This document shows, in pieces, positions 12,228 to 22,590 of a stretch of DNA of 64,000 nucleotides; positions within the stretch are counted from its first letter, which is position 1; every line of letters begins with the position of its first letter. Made by a program: the position numbers and the translations under genes. The DNA comes from Sciurus carolinensis (lineage: Eukaryota; Chordata; Mammalia; Rodentia; Sciuridae). The stretch lies in the NCBI RefSeq assembly GCF_902686445.1, contig NC_062232.1:91994932-92058931 (forward strand). The letters run 5' to 3'. The notes beneath the pieces were generated by a model. It did no database searches. It saw nothing but the letters and a program-made list of their open reading frames with translations, and was not told where the DNA came from.

Positions 12228-12360
12228 AACAATTTTTAAAAATTTACTTTAGTTGTAGATGAACACAATACCTTTATTTTTATGTGATGCTGAGGATCGA
12301 ACCCAGTGCCTCATGAATGCTAGGCAAGCACTCTACCACTGAGCTACAACCCCAGCCCCT
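12228..12360 (-). mobile_element. Long tRNA-type SINE variant, minus
   Basis: Reverse complement of the long variant: 'agttgtagatgaacacaatacctttattttt', GTGATGCTGAGGATCGAACC, 'aggcaagcactctaccactgagctacaacccc'. Flanks taaagaattttttt (12214-12227) and taaataattttttt (12361-12374) differ by one base. Confidence 0.9.
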
Positions 12361-12594
12361 TAAATAATTTTTTTAATTGAAATCATATCTAGTAACTTTT
12401 CTAACCAAGTGCAATAAAAATGGCAATCAATAACAAGAAAAACATTGGAAACTCAAATACATGGAAATTTATAAAAATACTCATGAACAAATTAATGGAT
12501 CAGGAAAAATTTAAAAAGCAAAAGCAGTACTAAAAGTGAAGCTTTTTAGCAATTAATACTTGCCTTTAAAAAGCAGAAAAATACAAGTAAATCA

Positions 12595-13076
12595 TGTTAT
12601 ATTATGGATCTGGAATATATTCCAAAGGCTCATGTGTTGAAGGCATGGTTCTCAATGTATTGATGTTTAGAGGTGGGAACTGTAGGAAGATGATTGGATC
12701 ATTAAGGCTCTAAAGCATCAATGGTTAATCCATTCATGGATTTATGTTGTGATGATATTGTTAGGAAGTGGTGGAAACTATAGGAGGTGGGGGCTTGTTG
12801 AATTAACTAGATCACCAGGGGGCTTTCCCAGGAAGAGTATATTTTGTCCCTGGTTCCTTTTTCTCTCTCTCCAATTCTTGATGTCACGATGTGTGCAGCT
12901 TTCTCTGGCATGTCCTTCTGCCATGTTTCTGTCTTACCACAGGCCTAAAAGCAATGGAGTCAGCTGACCATTTAACTGAAACTTCTGAAACCATGAACCA
13001 AAATAAATCTTTCCTCTTATTAACTTGTTATTTTCAGGCATTTTGTCACAGTAATGGAAAGCTGACTAACTGAACA
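12595..13076 (+). mobile_element. Solo LTR, ERVL-MaLR type, inside L1 ORF2
   Basis: Opens TGTTATATTATGGATCTGGA, has the MaLR-like order 'ccaaaggctcatgtgttgaaggcatgg', 'aggtgggaactgtaggaag', 'catgaaccaaaataaatctttcc' (polyadenylation signal region) and ends 'ggaaagctgactaactgaaca'. L1 ORF2 text resumes on the right, so it inserted into an existing L1. I could not see a clean 5-bp target duplication. Confidence 0.8.
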
Positions 13077-13191
13077 ACTTAAATTTGAAACAAGAAAACC
13101 AAGAGCAAATCAAATGCAAAGTTAGAAGGAAAGAAATAATAAAGAGCAAAGAAGAAATAAATGAAATAGACACTTAAAAATCCAAAATATC

Positions 13192-13280
13192 GGGGCTGGG
13201 GAGATAGCTCAGTCGGTAGAGTGCTTGCCTTGCAAGTACAAGGCCCTGGGTTTGATCCCCAGCACCCACAAAAAAAAAAA
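13192..13280 (+). mobile_element. ID SINE
   Basis: Near-consensus ID with A-tail. Perfect 14-bp flanks aaatccaaaatatc at 13178-13191 and 13281-13294. Inserted in L1 ORF2. Confidence 0.95.
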
Positions 13281-13716
13281 AAATCCAAAATATCAACAAA
13301 ACAAGAGTAGATTTTTAAAAAGGTAAAAATACTGACAAGTCCTTAGGTAAACTAAGAAAAAAGAGAAAATTCAAATAAATAAAATCAGAGATGAAACAGA
13401 TTTTACAACTGATACCACAGAGATACAAAGTATCATTAGAAATATTATAAATGACTATGTCAACAAATTTAATAACCATGAAGAAATGGACAAATTGCTG
13501 AACATATAACTTTTACCAATATTGAATCATGAAGAAATGGAAAACCTGAACAGACCAATAATGAGTAACAAGATTTAATCAGTAATGAAAGTCTCTTTTC
13601 AAAGATAGGTCAAGAACCAGATAAATTCATCACTGAATTATATGATATATTTAAAGAATAATTAATATAAGTTTTTCACAACAATTTCCAAAAAAAAAAA
13701 TCTTGAAGTGAGTATA

Positions 13717-14689
13717 GCTAACAACACAGAGACTCTGGTAGTGCTGTTATAAACACAGCTCCCTTACAGTGGCAACTTAGAGAGGCTTGTGTCATTATAA
13801 GAGAAAAGTTTAGATTCTTTCCTGAAAGAAAAGTGAAAGTCCTGAGGAATACCATTTCAGAAAATTGTATTGCAGTATTGGCAAGAGACCTCAGCTCCAG
13901 AAAGCAAATACATTGTATTCATATCTTTTTAACCGGTTATCCATGGCCCATCACCTATCTGACCTATGTCCAGAAAGCATGTATCAAATGGATCCTGAAA
14001 ATACTGATGATCATTCACAACTTGCCCCCTCCTTCTAATGATATCTGAGTTTGATTTGAGGATCCATCCATATCCCATATTCCATCAATATGGAATAGAT
14101 GATTCCCAAGTCATGTATTCCAGGTGTAGCCACAGAACCTGAGTCTAAGTCAATGTACCTCATTTTGTGAAGCATAAAGTTCTGGTTCAAGTTCAGGCAT
14201 ATGAATCTATTAGTGTCACTGAGCCTGGATTTTGTAGGATATTGTGGGAGAGAATCACTTTCCTCTACCCTCAACCCCTTATTTGATTCTGGAAGATGAG
14301 AGATGAGTGATTCTGCAATTATCTTGCTACAATGAGAGAAAACTTGGAACAACCACAGATTGCCATCATGACCTGCCCTGTCCACTCTGTAGCCACTAGT
14401 CATATGTGGATATTCAAATGTAAATAGTGTTCTGATACTTAGGTAAAAACAATTCAAGGTAGAGTAACAGAGACCAGTTTCACTTTTATCTTTAAACAAC
14501 CAGAAAAATAAAATCAAACAGAATATAAGAAACCAAATATTAAGAACTAAAGTACAGTCATTCCTGAGATACACAAAAAAATTAAGTCATAAAATTGACC
14601 TGGTTTAATGCCACGAGAGGTTTCTGGGATGTGGAATGGACAGGGGGATTCAGGCGGACCTGGTGGAATGACTCAGAATGAACATCTCA
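13717..14689. other. Non-L1 segment between two L1 pieces; longest open frame of the window
   Basis: L1 homology stops near 13,716 and restarts near 14,690. The sequence between resembles no family clearly; 14,375-14,430 ('gtagccactagtcatatgtgg') recalls a hAT-type DNA transposon fossil. A 179-codon minus-strand frame (14035-14574) is the longest in the window but shows no recognisable domain. Its N-terminus is hydrophobic (about residues 9-26), which AT-rich DNA produces readily. I regard it as chance. Confidence 0.4.
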
Positions 14690-15135
14690 ATTTATTCTAC
14701 AGAACTATAGTAACAAAAATAGCTAGTAAAAAAATGGTACTAGCATCAAAAGAGACATAAGAACCAATGAAATAGAAGACACAGTAATAAACTCACATAG
14801 ACATGATCATCTGATACTTAACCACAGGGCCAAAAGCATGTTAGAGAAAAGATAGCCTTTTACAAATGGTGCTAGGAAAACTAGATATCCATATGTAGGA
14901 GAATGAAACTAGATCCCTATCTCTCACCGTGCACAAAAGTCAACTCAAAGTGGATCACAGACCTAGGAACTAGTCCAAAATAGAGTAAGGGGAATAGGGA
15001 TAGGGAGGAGGAGAGGAAAAGTGGAAGTACTGGGGATTAAATGGAGCAAATTATATCCCTGTATGAATATGTCAAAATAAACTCCACTGTTATGTATAAA
15101 TAAAATATACCAATAGAGACTTTTAAAAAATAATT
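14690..15135 (+). mobile_element. L1 LINE: late ORF2 and 3' tail
   Basis: Late ORF2 text: ACAGAACTATAGTAACAAAA, 'atggtactagcatcaaaagagacataagaaccaatg', 'tacaaatggtgctaggaaaactagatatccatatg', 'cacaaaagtcaactcaaagtggatcacagacc'. From about 14,985 it switches to a purine-rich tail ending 'ctgttatgtataaataaaatatacc', which also occurs at 29780-29905 and appears to be the 3' end of a sciurid L1 lineage. Confidence 0.82.
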
Positions 15136-15651
15136 ACCTGAAGGATCAAACTGTTCCTAAGCAACAATTACATCTCTGAAGAAAGTTCAAAACTATTTGT
15201 AAGAATACAAAAATATCCAGGGCCCAATAGAGGTAAAAATCCAATTAAAGATTGCCATACATGAAAAGAAATGGGAAAATATGATCCATTAATAAGAACA
15301 GTAGTCAACTACTTGTTTAGGAACTATCCCAGAACTGACACAGATATTAGAATGAGCAGAGAAGGATCTCAAGACATATAACTGTATTCCATGTTTTCAA
15401 ATATTAGAGACATGAAGGATATAGAGAAGACACCAATATTTTTTCCAGATATGAAAATTACAATGTGTATGGCAAAAAATACATTGAATAGGATAAACAG
15501 AAGAAAAATTTTAAAATGCCAGATTAAAATCTTAGTGAACTTGAAGACAAAGAATGGAAAATATTCAAAGCAAAACACTGGAAGAAAAAAGAATTTTAAA
15601 AGAGCATCAATTATTAGGAAATTTCATGCATTCTAATTTATGAGTAATTGC

Positions 15652-15689
<38 letters not shown>
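15652..15689. repeat. (AT)n microsatellite
   Basis: About 18 AT units directly before the T-tail of a minus-strand ID SINE. Confidence 0.92.
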
Positions 15690-15696
<7 letters not shown>

Positions 15697-15783
15697 ATTT
15701 TTTTTTTGCAGTGCTGGGGATTAAACTCAGGGCCTTGTGCTTGACAGGCAAGCACTCTACCAACTGAGCTATATCCCCAACCA
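15697..15783 (-). mobile_element. ID SINE, minus orientation
   Basis: T-run, GCAGTGCTGGGGATTAAACT, 'gggccttgtgcttgacaggcaagcactctaccaactgagctatatcccc'. Same 'gcttgacaggcaagc' subtype as the copy at 11197, suggesting a shared source gene. Confidence 0.92.
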
Positions 15784-15892
15784 GAGGACAATATTTGAAG
15801 AAATAATGGCCAAAACTTTTCCAAATTTGATTAAAACTAAAACCTGAAAACGAAAGAAGTTCAGTGTATTGCATGCATAATAAACAAGAGAG

Positions 15893-16238
15893 AGTCGGGC
15901 ACATGCCTGCAACCCCAGCCACTTTGTAGGCTGAGGCAGGAGGACCTTAAGTTCAAAGCCAGCCTGAGCAACTGAGCAAGGCCCTAAGCAACTTAGCAAG
16001 ACACTCTCTCAAAAACTAAAAAGAGGGGCTGGGCTTGTGGCTCAGTGGCAGAGCACTTGCCTGGCATGTATGAGGCCCTGGGTTCGATCCTCAGAACCAC
16101 ATATAAATAAATAAAAAATAAAGGTCATTGACAACTAAAAAATAATTAAAAAAAAAAAAACTAAAAAGAGCTGGGGATGTTGCTCAGCAGGCAAGTGTCC
16201 CTGGGTTCAATCCTCAGTGCCACCCCGCTCCCCAAAAT
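15893..16238 (+). mobile_element. B1-dID SINE split by another SINE
   Basis: B1 half at 15893-16025 (GGGCACATGCCTGCAACCCC, 'gctgaggcaggaggacc', 'ctctctcaaaaactaaaaagag'); ID half at 16171-16238 (CTGGGGATGTTGCTCAGCAG, GTTCAATCCTCAGTGCCACC). A tRNA-type SINE lies exactly at the junction of the two halves. Confidence 0.9.
16026..16155 (+). mobile_element. Long tRNA-type SINE variant nested in a B1-dID
   Basis: GGGGCTGGGCTTGTGGCTCA, 'gcatgtatgaggccctgggttcgatcctcag', then 'aaataaaggtcattgacaactaaaa'. Flanked by perfect 15-bp aaaaactaaaaagag at 16011-16025 and 16156-16170, which is the A-rich linker of the host SINE. Confidence 0.93.
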
Positions 16239-16432
16239 AAAGAAACAAGAGAAAAACTACATTAGGGCACATTATAATTAAGTTACTCAATATCAGTGAT
16301 AAAGAGAAAATCCCAAGAGCTTTGAAAGGTAAAAGATGATGTAATAAGAAACAAGGATTATGGCATATTTTTCATTGAAAATAATGGAAGAGAGAAGAGA
16401 GTGGAACAATATCTTTAAAATACTAAAAAGAA

Positions 16433-16560
16433 GGGCTGGGATTATGACTCAGTGGTAGATCATCTGCCTAGCACATGTGAGGCACTGGGTTGGATCCTCA
16501 GCACCACATAAACATAAATAAATTAAAAAATAAAGTTATTATATCCATCTGCAACTAAAA
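16433..16560 (+). mobile_element. Long tRNA-type SINE variant
   Basis: GGGCTGGGATTATGACTCAG, CTAGCACATGTGAGGCACTG, 'ataaagttattatatccatctgcaacta'. Flanks 'aaaatactaaaaagaa' on the left and 'aaaatactgaaaagaa' on the right form a near-perfect duplication of L1 sequence. Confidence 0.9.
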
Positions 16561-16929
16561 ATGCTTTAAAAATACTGAAAAGAAATTGTGTCAATCTAGA
16601 ATTGTATACCCAGCAAAAGTATTTTCAAAAATGAGTGACAGAAAATGAATATACACATTCATACAAAGGAATGACAAGCTCCAAAATGATCATAGATGTG
16701 TAAATACATGAATACTTTAAAATTATTTTAATTATTTTAAAAGATAGATACCCAGAAATAATAACAGTATATTATAGTAATAAAATGTTGGGTTTTATAA
16801 CATATGTATAGTAAAATGAATGTGAAAAATATCATAAAGGCAAAAAGAGAAATGGTAGTATTCTACCATAAGGTTCTTTTAACTGATACACAAAAACATA
16901 AAAAGTTGTACATATTAATGTAGTACCAT

Positions 16930-17480
16930 GAATTGTCCTTTGTGTCATCATTTGTTGAAACTATGGGTAAACAAGACATTTGGAAGATAGAATCGATAGG
17001 CCTTGGTGTTTGGATGCTATGGGTGGTGGAGAGGTAGGAGTTATAGATGGTCCTGTTTGTTGTTTGAGGAGTGGTGTGTATGGGAGTACCATTCACTAAC
17101 CTAGGAAACACTAAAGCAGGAACAGATTATGGGGGTGATGGATTCAATTTTGGACAAGCTGAGTCTGGGAGATACCCAATTATAGACGCCAAGTAGGGAA
17201 TTGACTATATTGGTATACAGCACAGAAAAAAGTTCTAGGCTAGAATATATAAAGTATATAGAGTATATAAATTTGTGAGTCTTTAGATATTGTGGAATTG
17301 GAGGAAATTCTCAGAAAATCTGTGTAGAATGAGAAAAAGAGAGTTTTCAGGATTGAACCTCCAGGATCACTGACACTTAAGGGGCAGAAGAAGAAAGTCT
17401 TCTTAGCGGCAGAATCCATTAAGGGTAATGGGTAGGCCAAAGAGAGGCTTTTTGTGAATCAAACTTGGGCATTACAATCA
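16930..17480 (-). mobile_element. L2 LINE, minus orientation (inner part)
   Basis: Collinear with reverse-complement L2: GGTAGGAGTTATAGATGGTC, 'accattcactaacctagg', GATTCAATTTTGGACAAGCT, 'gagatacccaattatagacgccaagtagggaattg', 'tctaggctagaatatataaa', 'aggattgaacctccaggatcactgacacttaagggg'. Not coding. Confidence 0.78.
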
Positions 17481-17499
17481 GAATATAAAAGGTTATCTT

Positions 17500-17575
17500 T
17501 AGGGCTGTGAATATAGCTCAGTTCATAGAATGCTTGCCTGTCGAGCTTCCTCATCCCACAGGACTACATACCACA
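17500..17575 (+). mobile_element. Degenerate ID-like SINE
   Basis: GGGCTGTGAATATAGCTCAG, 'atagaatgcttgcctgtcgagc', then the second half is damaged (CATCCCACAGGACTACATAC). Old or rearranged copy. Confidence 0.7.
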
Positions 17576-18376
17576 CACTCAGTATTTGAGTACCTAATTC
17601 AGTGTTTATCACAATTCATTGTTTGAAAATCCTTCCAGGTATTGACTACAGTCTAAATGAAATAAAATGGCCTTCCATTTCAACTGATTAATATAGATTT
17701 CTTCAGTGCCTGAGAATGTTGTTTGGAGATATGAACCTTGACATTCTCCGGAGTATTCATTTCCCTGTGGTATTACTCTATTTCATAGATAGCAGCCTGT
17801 GTTTCCTGCTATAGTGAACACATGCAAAAATGGCTGAGTTAGATGGATTTGGCAGGCTGAGGCACCTTTGAATATTAACAAAATGTCAATCACTCATCCT
17901 TGTGCTCCAAAAAAAAAAAAAAAGCAAAAGACAAAAATTCACTTTGTTAAAGTTGGGTCTAACTGCAGCCTCTGCAGTTCCCAGGGAGAATTAACCTTAA
18001 AGGAGGATTGTTTTGCTCCCAATGAAGTAAAGAGGCTTAGGTTATTCAAGAAGCTGGACAAAAAGGTGTTACCTAGTGATAGGGTGAAGTGGGGCTAGGG
18101 CAGGATGTTTTTGAATGTGAATACTGCATCATGCATCCCAGGACACAAACAACTCCCATATTGCCCCTCCTCCACCACAAAACAACTTCTCCCAGTAACT
18201 ATTCACTGATTGACTCCTAGGTACCAGATCAGCACCCCATGTTGTGAGGAATGTAGAAATAGATACCTGATCAATCTTGCTCTCAGTAGTCTTATTGTCT
18301 GTTTGGGAAAAGAGTATCACAAAAATAATCAATTTTCGAAATCTTAAATACATTAGGTTTGCTTGGAGGTCAAAAA
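17576..18376. other. No recognisable feature
   Basis: About 800 bp. The 76-codon plus frame at 17868-18098 begins in an A-run and resembles nothing known. No nameable repeat. Confidence 0.45.
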
Positions 18377-18387
18377 GGGAAGAGACA

Positions 18388-18476
18388 GGACTGAGGAGAT
18401 AGCTCGGTTGGTAGAGTGCTTACCTCACAAGCACAAGGCCCTGGGTTCAATCCCCAGCACCGTGGTGGGCGGGGGA
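18388..18476 (+). mobile_element. ID SINE
   Basis: GGACTGAGGAGATAGCTCGG ... GGTTCAATCCCCAGCACCGT. Flanked by gggaagagaca at 18377-18387 and 18477-18487. Confidence 0.92.
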
Positions 18477-18719
18477 GGGAAGAGACATGTGTCAGTTTGG
18501 GGACATGGGCCTCACCGTTGTGTAGAAGACTAAGTAGGGTGTCTCCTCCACAGATACCTTGCCTGGTTGAGGGGAGGGAGTGAAAATGGGAGCTTAAATC
18601 CATCCTGTACCCCCATTTTCCAGTTGTATGTTCGGATTCAGAACTCTATTAGCCCTAAGGAAGTGGTGTCCTTCTCTTGGTTTGTCTTCCCAGCAGGACT
18701 GCCTTTTCTTTCATTTTTT

Positions 18720-19815
18720 CTAGTTAATATCCTTTTAAAATGACAAATAATAATTATATACATTTTTAGGGTACAGTGTGATTTTTGATATATATGCATA
18801 TATATATATATACACATTGCATAATGATTGAAGCAAGTTAATAAACATTCATCAGCTTATCATTTTTCTAGTGAGACATTTGAAATATACTGTTAGTTAT
18901 TTTGAAATATATAATGCAATATTGACTATAATCATCCTGCTGTGAACATTTTTTCTTTTTTTTTCCCACAGAGTTTTCTTTAACTTTGTAAAATCCCTCT
19001 AGGAATCTCAATACAACACTGATCTGATGTGTTAATCCTCTCAAAAACTGATACAAAATTAATTTTGTATATCTTGTTCTTAGTGAACACTATGTGTCTT
19101 CTGATAAACACAAGTTCCTAAATTATTCCAATATTTCATAAGGTATCAGTACAAAACCTACCAGTCCACAGCATCTTTTATCACCTTTTTGCCCATTCAA
19201 AAATGAAAATATTTGCCCATTCTTAGTCTTCTGCCCCTCTCATTTTCCTTGGAATTTCTTTTTTTAATATTCTTTTTCTCCCAAAATCTTTTATTCTAAC
19301 TAAAACTATGTACCAGTAACTTTTGACCAAGAAATCCCCATTCACTCCCTCACACCCTCTCAGCCTTGATAACTATCATTCTACTCTCTAATTCTATCCA
19401 TTCAAGTTTTTAAGATTCCACATGTGAGATCATATAGTAATTATCTTTCTGTGTCTTGTTTACTTAGCATAAATTCCTCCAGGTTCGTGCTGGGGATATA
19501 GCTCAGTTGGTAGAGTGCTTGCCTTCAAGCCCAAGGCCCTAGGTTCAATCCCCAGCACCACAAAAAATAATTCCTCCAGGTTCATTAACGATGTCACAAA
19601 TGACGATGCTCTTCCTTTTTAAGGTTGAATAATATTTAATCGTATAATTCTACCACATTTGCTTTATCCATTCATCTACTGAGGGACACTGAGGTTGAAA
19701 CCATATCTAGGCTGTTGTGAATAGTGCTGCAATAAACACAAGAGTGCAGACATTCCTTCAACATATTAATTGCAATTCCTTTGGATATATACCCAGAAGT
19801 GGGATTGCTGAATCC
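18720..19815 (-). mobile_element. L1 LINE 3' region, minus orientation
   Basis: Left part matches the reverse complement of an L1M 3'UTR ('gacaaataataattatatac', 'gggtacagtgtgatttttgatatatatgca', 'ttgactataatcatcctgctgtgaac'). The right part matches reverse-complement late ORF2/3'UTR ('tttttaaggttgaataatatttaat', 'ggctgttgtgaatagtgctgcaataaacac', GGATATATACCCAGAAGTGG, 'gattgctgaatc'). An ID SINE sits inside. Confidence 0.88.
19487..19568 (+). mobile_element. ID SINE with perfect 15-bp target duplication
   Basis: GTGCTGGGGATATAGCTCAG ... GGTTCAATCCCCAGCACCAC plus short A-tail. Flanks aattcctccaggttc at 19472-19486 and 19569-19583 are identical, so this is a recent insertion into the L1 remnant. 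One G-C pair is lost from the 'cttgccttgcaagc' core. Confidence 0.96.
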
Positions 19816-20465
19816 TGATTGCCTTTTTATAATTCACCTAATGATGTCCTATGTGCTAGTATAGATCCTGGCTTGGAAATAGATGATCATATTGCTCAGG
19901 GCAGAGGAGTAGAGCAACAGAGGTAAGAAGATCATGAGGTTGCCCTCTGGAAAAGGGTTAGGACCCAGACATATCGGTTCCCTAGGCAACCTATCCACCA
20001 CTTGCACTTCTTTTTGACAGTGAATATCAGCATGTGAACAGGTTGTTTTTGTTTTCCAGTTACCCACCGCATGCCTTTGTGTAAATGACAAGAAACACTA
20101 CTACCTAGGTGGATAAATTACAAAAAACCTCACTTTCACTAGCCTGGCAAATGAAGCAAGGGCTTTGTTTTTCATGGAGCATTGACTTCCCCCTTCCCAA
20201 CTTGGCTGGGTGCATTTGTGGAATTCAAGAAATGCACCTCTCTCTGTAGTGGCCCTGGCTAGCCTGTTGCCAAAAGTGTAGATGCTGGGACTTTCTCAGC
20301 CTTATTTTTAGCCATTTAAGATAATCTAGAAATAAGATGAAGAATGTTATGGTTTTTTGTCCTGAGTACAGGAGAACACCAGATAGAAAGGGTAGGACTG
20401 GACTCCTTGAAAGTATGGAGAAAAGAGTTTCCTGAGATTACACAGTGTGGAGGGACATTGTAATA
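19816..20465. other. No recognisable feature
   Basis: About 650 bp of moderately GC-balanced, single-copy-like DNA. No coding frame with resemblance; 19849-20091 (minus) is short and unrecognised. Confidence 0.45.
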
Positions 20466-20700
20466 CTGAGGTAACTAGGCCCTAGGGTCTGATAAGCCAG
20501 CATTCAAATCCCTCATCCATCCCTTGCTAGCTGTATAACCTTGGGTAGATTGCTTTGTCCTCCACAAAGCCTCAGTTTTTCCTCTGTAAAATGGGGTAGT
20601 ATCTCCCATATTTATTGTGAGGATGAAATAAGACAACATGGGAAGTGCCCAGCATGTAGTCAGCAGGGTAGATGTTAGCTATTGATATTTCCCTACAATG
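20466..20700 (+). mobile_element. MIR SINE, plus orientation
   Basis: 'ggtctgataagccagcattcaaatccc', TTGCTAGCTGTATAACCTTG, 'gcctcagtttttcctctgtaaaatgggg', 'tattgtgaggatgaaataagacaacatgggaagtgcccagcatgtag'. Nearly full length. Confidence 0.93.
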
Positions 20701-21694
20701 TCTTCCAGCAGTACATAATAAAGCACTGCCACTTTTACAATGAATGGTGTATTTTCATCCCAGGGGAACCCAGGAACTGACAGGCAAGGGCTGGGGAGAG
20801 CACTCTCTGTCACATCTTCAAACAGGACTTTCTCTCACTCCAGTTAACACATGCCATATGGCAAGTGGAGGGGTGAAGAGAATTCAATTGTAGCCTTTCC
20901 CCAGCATTAGGAAAGATGTAATTGTAACTTGGCTTTTCAGAAATGTTACTCTTCTTCCAGACTGGGGGCTCTTAACTTGGTAGGCATTTATTCTAGCAAA
21001 GAAAGGGTGGCAAGCTGATTTCCAGATGTTCTCCTAGGTTGAATATGAGTCACATGTCGGATCTTATTTCAGCAGCACAGTCTGCTAACTCCGGAGAGTT
21101 GAGTTCTTTTTTTTTTTTCTTTTGCTCTTCAGAAAAGTATTTCTTGCTAAAAATGAAAGCTCTGTATTTGTGTCAACAGGGCCAGCTTTCAGCAAAACTG
21201 AGAGTTTGGGAAGAAGTGTGTCTTTAGCTACTTTTCATTTCTCTCTTTTCTTATGCATTCCTGAATCCCCTGGTTTATTCCCATAAGCCCCTAATCTATG
21301 TTTGCTTTTCATTTTTTAAGATAAGATTCAGGCTTACAAAATTTAAGTGTGGTCCCTTTAAGACCTATTTTCCCAAGGAACTTGGCAGATGATGGGAGAA
21401 ATCTATGATAGGAGTTGTTTGTGCACATGGGTACCCTGAGTCTGGGAGGCTCACATGACCCCAGGTGTCACCCATTCTACCAAAACCAGTGGATTTACAC
21501 TCTTAGAGTAAATCTCATTATGGGAGTTCCAGCTTCCTATACCTCTTTAATCCCCAGCCCTACCTCATGTTGTTGTTTTTTGAAATCCAGATGCACTGAG
21601 TCAAAAGAAAAAAGAAAAAGTAAAGCAAAATAAATCACCAATTGTAAAGCCTGAGTGGGAGCCCTTTGTTAATTAGCATTTGCTAAGAAATTGC
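20701..21694. other. No recognisable feature
   Basis: Nearly 1 kb without a nameable repeat or convincing coding frame. A T-rich run at 21,108-21,122 is the only simple sequence. Candidate unique intronic or intergenic DNA. Confidence 0.45.
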
Positions 21695-21900
21695 TGTGAA
21701 TCAGGAAATGCTCTTGGCATTTTCCCACTCCTCACCTCATTTAACCATTATGCACCCCCAGGAGGTGAATACTTTCATCCTGATTTTGCAGATGGAGAAA
21801 TTGAGGCTCAGAACAATCCTGTCATTTACACAGCTATTGAGTAGCAGAGCTGGTATCTGCAGCACCAATCCATATTCTGGTCCATTAGCCATGAACCAGG
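21695..21900 (-). mobile_element. MIR SINE, minus orientation
   Basis: 'ctcacctcatttaaccattatg', 'aggaggtgaatactttcatcctgattttgcagatggagaaattgaggctcagaac', 'cacagctattgagtagcagagctgg'. Central core well kept. Confidence 0.9.
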
Positions 21901-22375
21901 GCACAGAGTAACTTCTCTGTATCCCAGAAATGTCTAGAAATTCTTCATTTCATATGGATTTCTTGAACAGCTGCTCTATGTGCTCAGAACTGGGTCTACT
22001 ATTTGAATAACTGGAGTCAGCCTAGGGTAATCAACCATCTCGGTTTGCTTGAAATGCAGCACTTTAATTCTAAGAAAAACTCTGCTAAAATATGGCCCTG
22101 TCTTTAAGTATTTACAGTAACATTCCTTCCCAGATCTACTTCAGTGACATCATGTTGATAACCTGAAATTGGCCATGGTCAGAGTATTTATTCCACATAA
22201 ATCACTAAGCCCTACAAAGCAGGCCCCCTTCTTTATTTTTCCTTTCTCAGGAAAGTCAATTATTAACATTTATCTGTACATCATTACTTACAGTCTAGTA
22301 GGAAATTCATCCAAGTAGATAAGAAGTATTTATATCTTCTATATCTAACACAGTATCTTACTCACTGCAGTAACA

Positions 22376-22590
22376 AGAAATAATGTTTGTTGAGAGCTTA
22401 TGATGTACAATAGACTGGACAATTTAGATATATTAACTTCTCCATCTTTAATTCTAGGAAGTAAGAACTATTGTTATGTCTATTTTATAGATGAGGAAAC
22501 TAAGGCTCTGAGCATTTAAGTCATATATTTAATGAAGGAGCAAAGCCAGGACTCAAAACACAAGTATGCCTAGTTCTAACTCTATACTCA
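22376..22590 (-). mobile_element. MIR SINE, minus orientation
   Basis: 'taatgtttgttgagagcttatgatg', 'ggaagtaagaactattgttatgtctattttatagatgaggaaactaaggctc', 'aaagccaggactcaaaacac'. Full core. Confidence 0.9.

Larger units (their letters stand above)
6950..13716 (+). mobile_element. Old L1 LINE copy (or overlapping copies): 5' region through mid ORF2, heavily interrupted
   Basis: Pieces collinear with L1M-type elements: an early 5'/ORF1-like section (about 7,930-8,440, with the 'gaagtcccagaagaagaaaag' signature), 5'UTR-like GC-richer text (8,680-9,480, with CACAGGCTGGTGACTGTGAA), an ORF1/linker-like section (10,200-10,740) and ORF2. ORF2 is recognisable at 12,000-12,215 (GGGACTTTAACACCTC, CATCCAGACAGAAAATCAAT, ATTCCATCCAACAGC) and at 13,315-13,716 (ACAACTGATACCACAGAGAT, 'aatcatgaagaaatggaaaacctgaacagacc'). 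Stops and frameshifts are everywhere, so it is dead. Inserted later: a B1-dID at 9,840, IDs at 10,754, 11,197 and 13,192, other SINEs at 11,680 and 12,228, and an LTR at 12,595. The left boundary is uncertain, and out-of-order pieces suggest more than one copy. Confidence 0.8.
15150..16800 (+). mobile_element. L1 LINE remnant, 5'/ORF1-linker part
   Basis: Alignable with the other plus-strand L1 at 29,740-30,650: both contain GAACTGACACAGATATTAGA. The right part carries the ORF1-end/linker signature (GAGAAAATCCCAAGAGC, 'gagtggaacaatatctttaaaatactaaaaag', 'tctagaattgtatacccagc'). Broken by SINEs at 15,697, 15,893 and 16,433. No intact frame. Confidence 0.75.
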
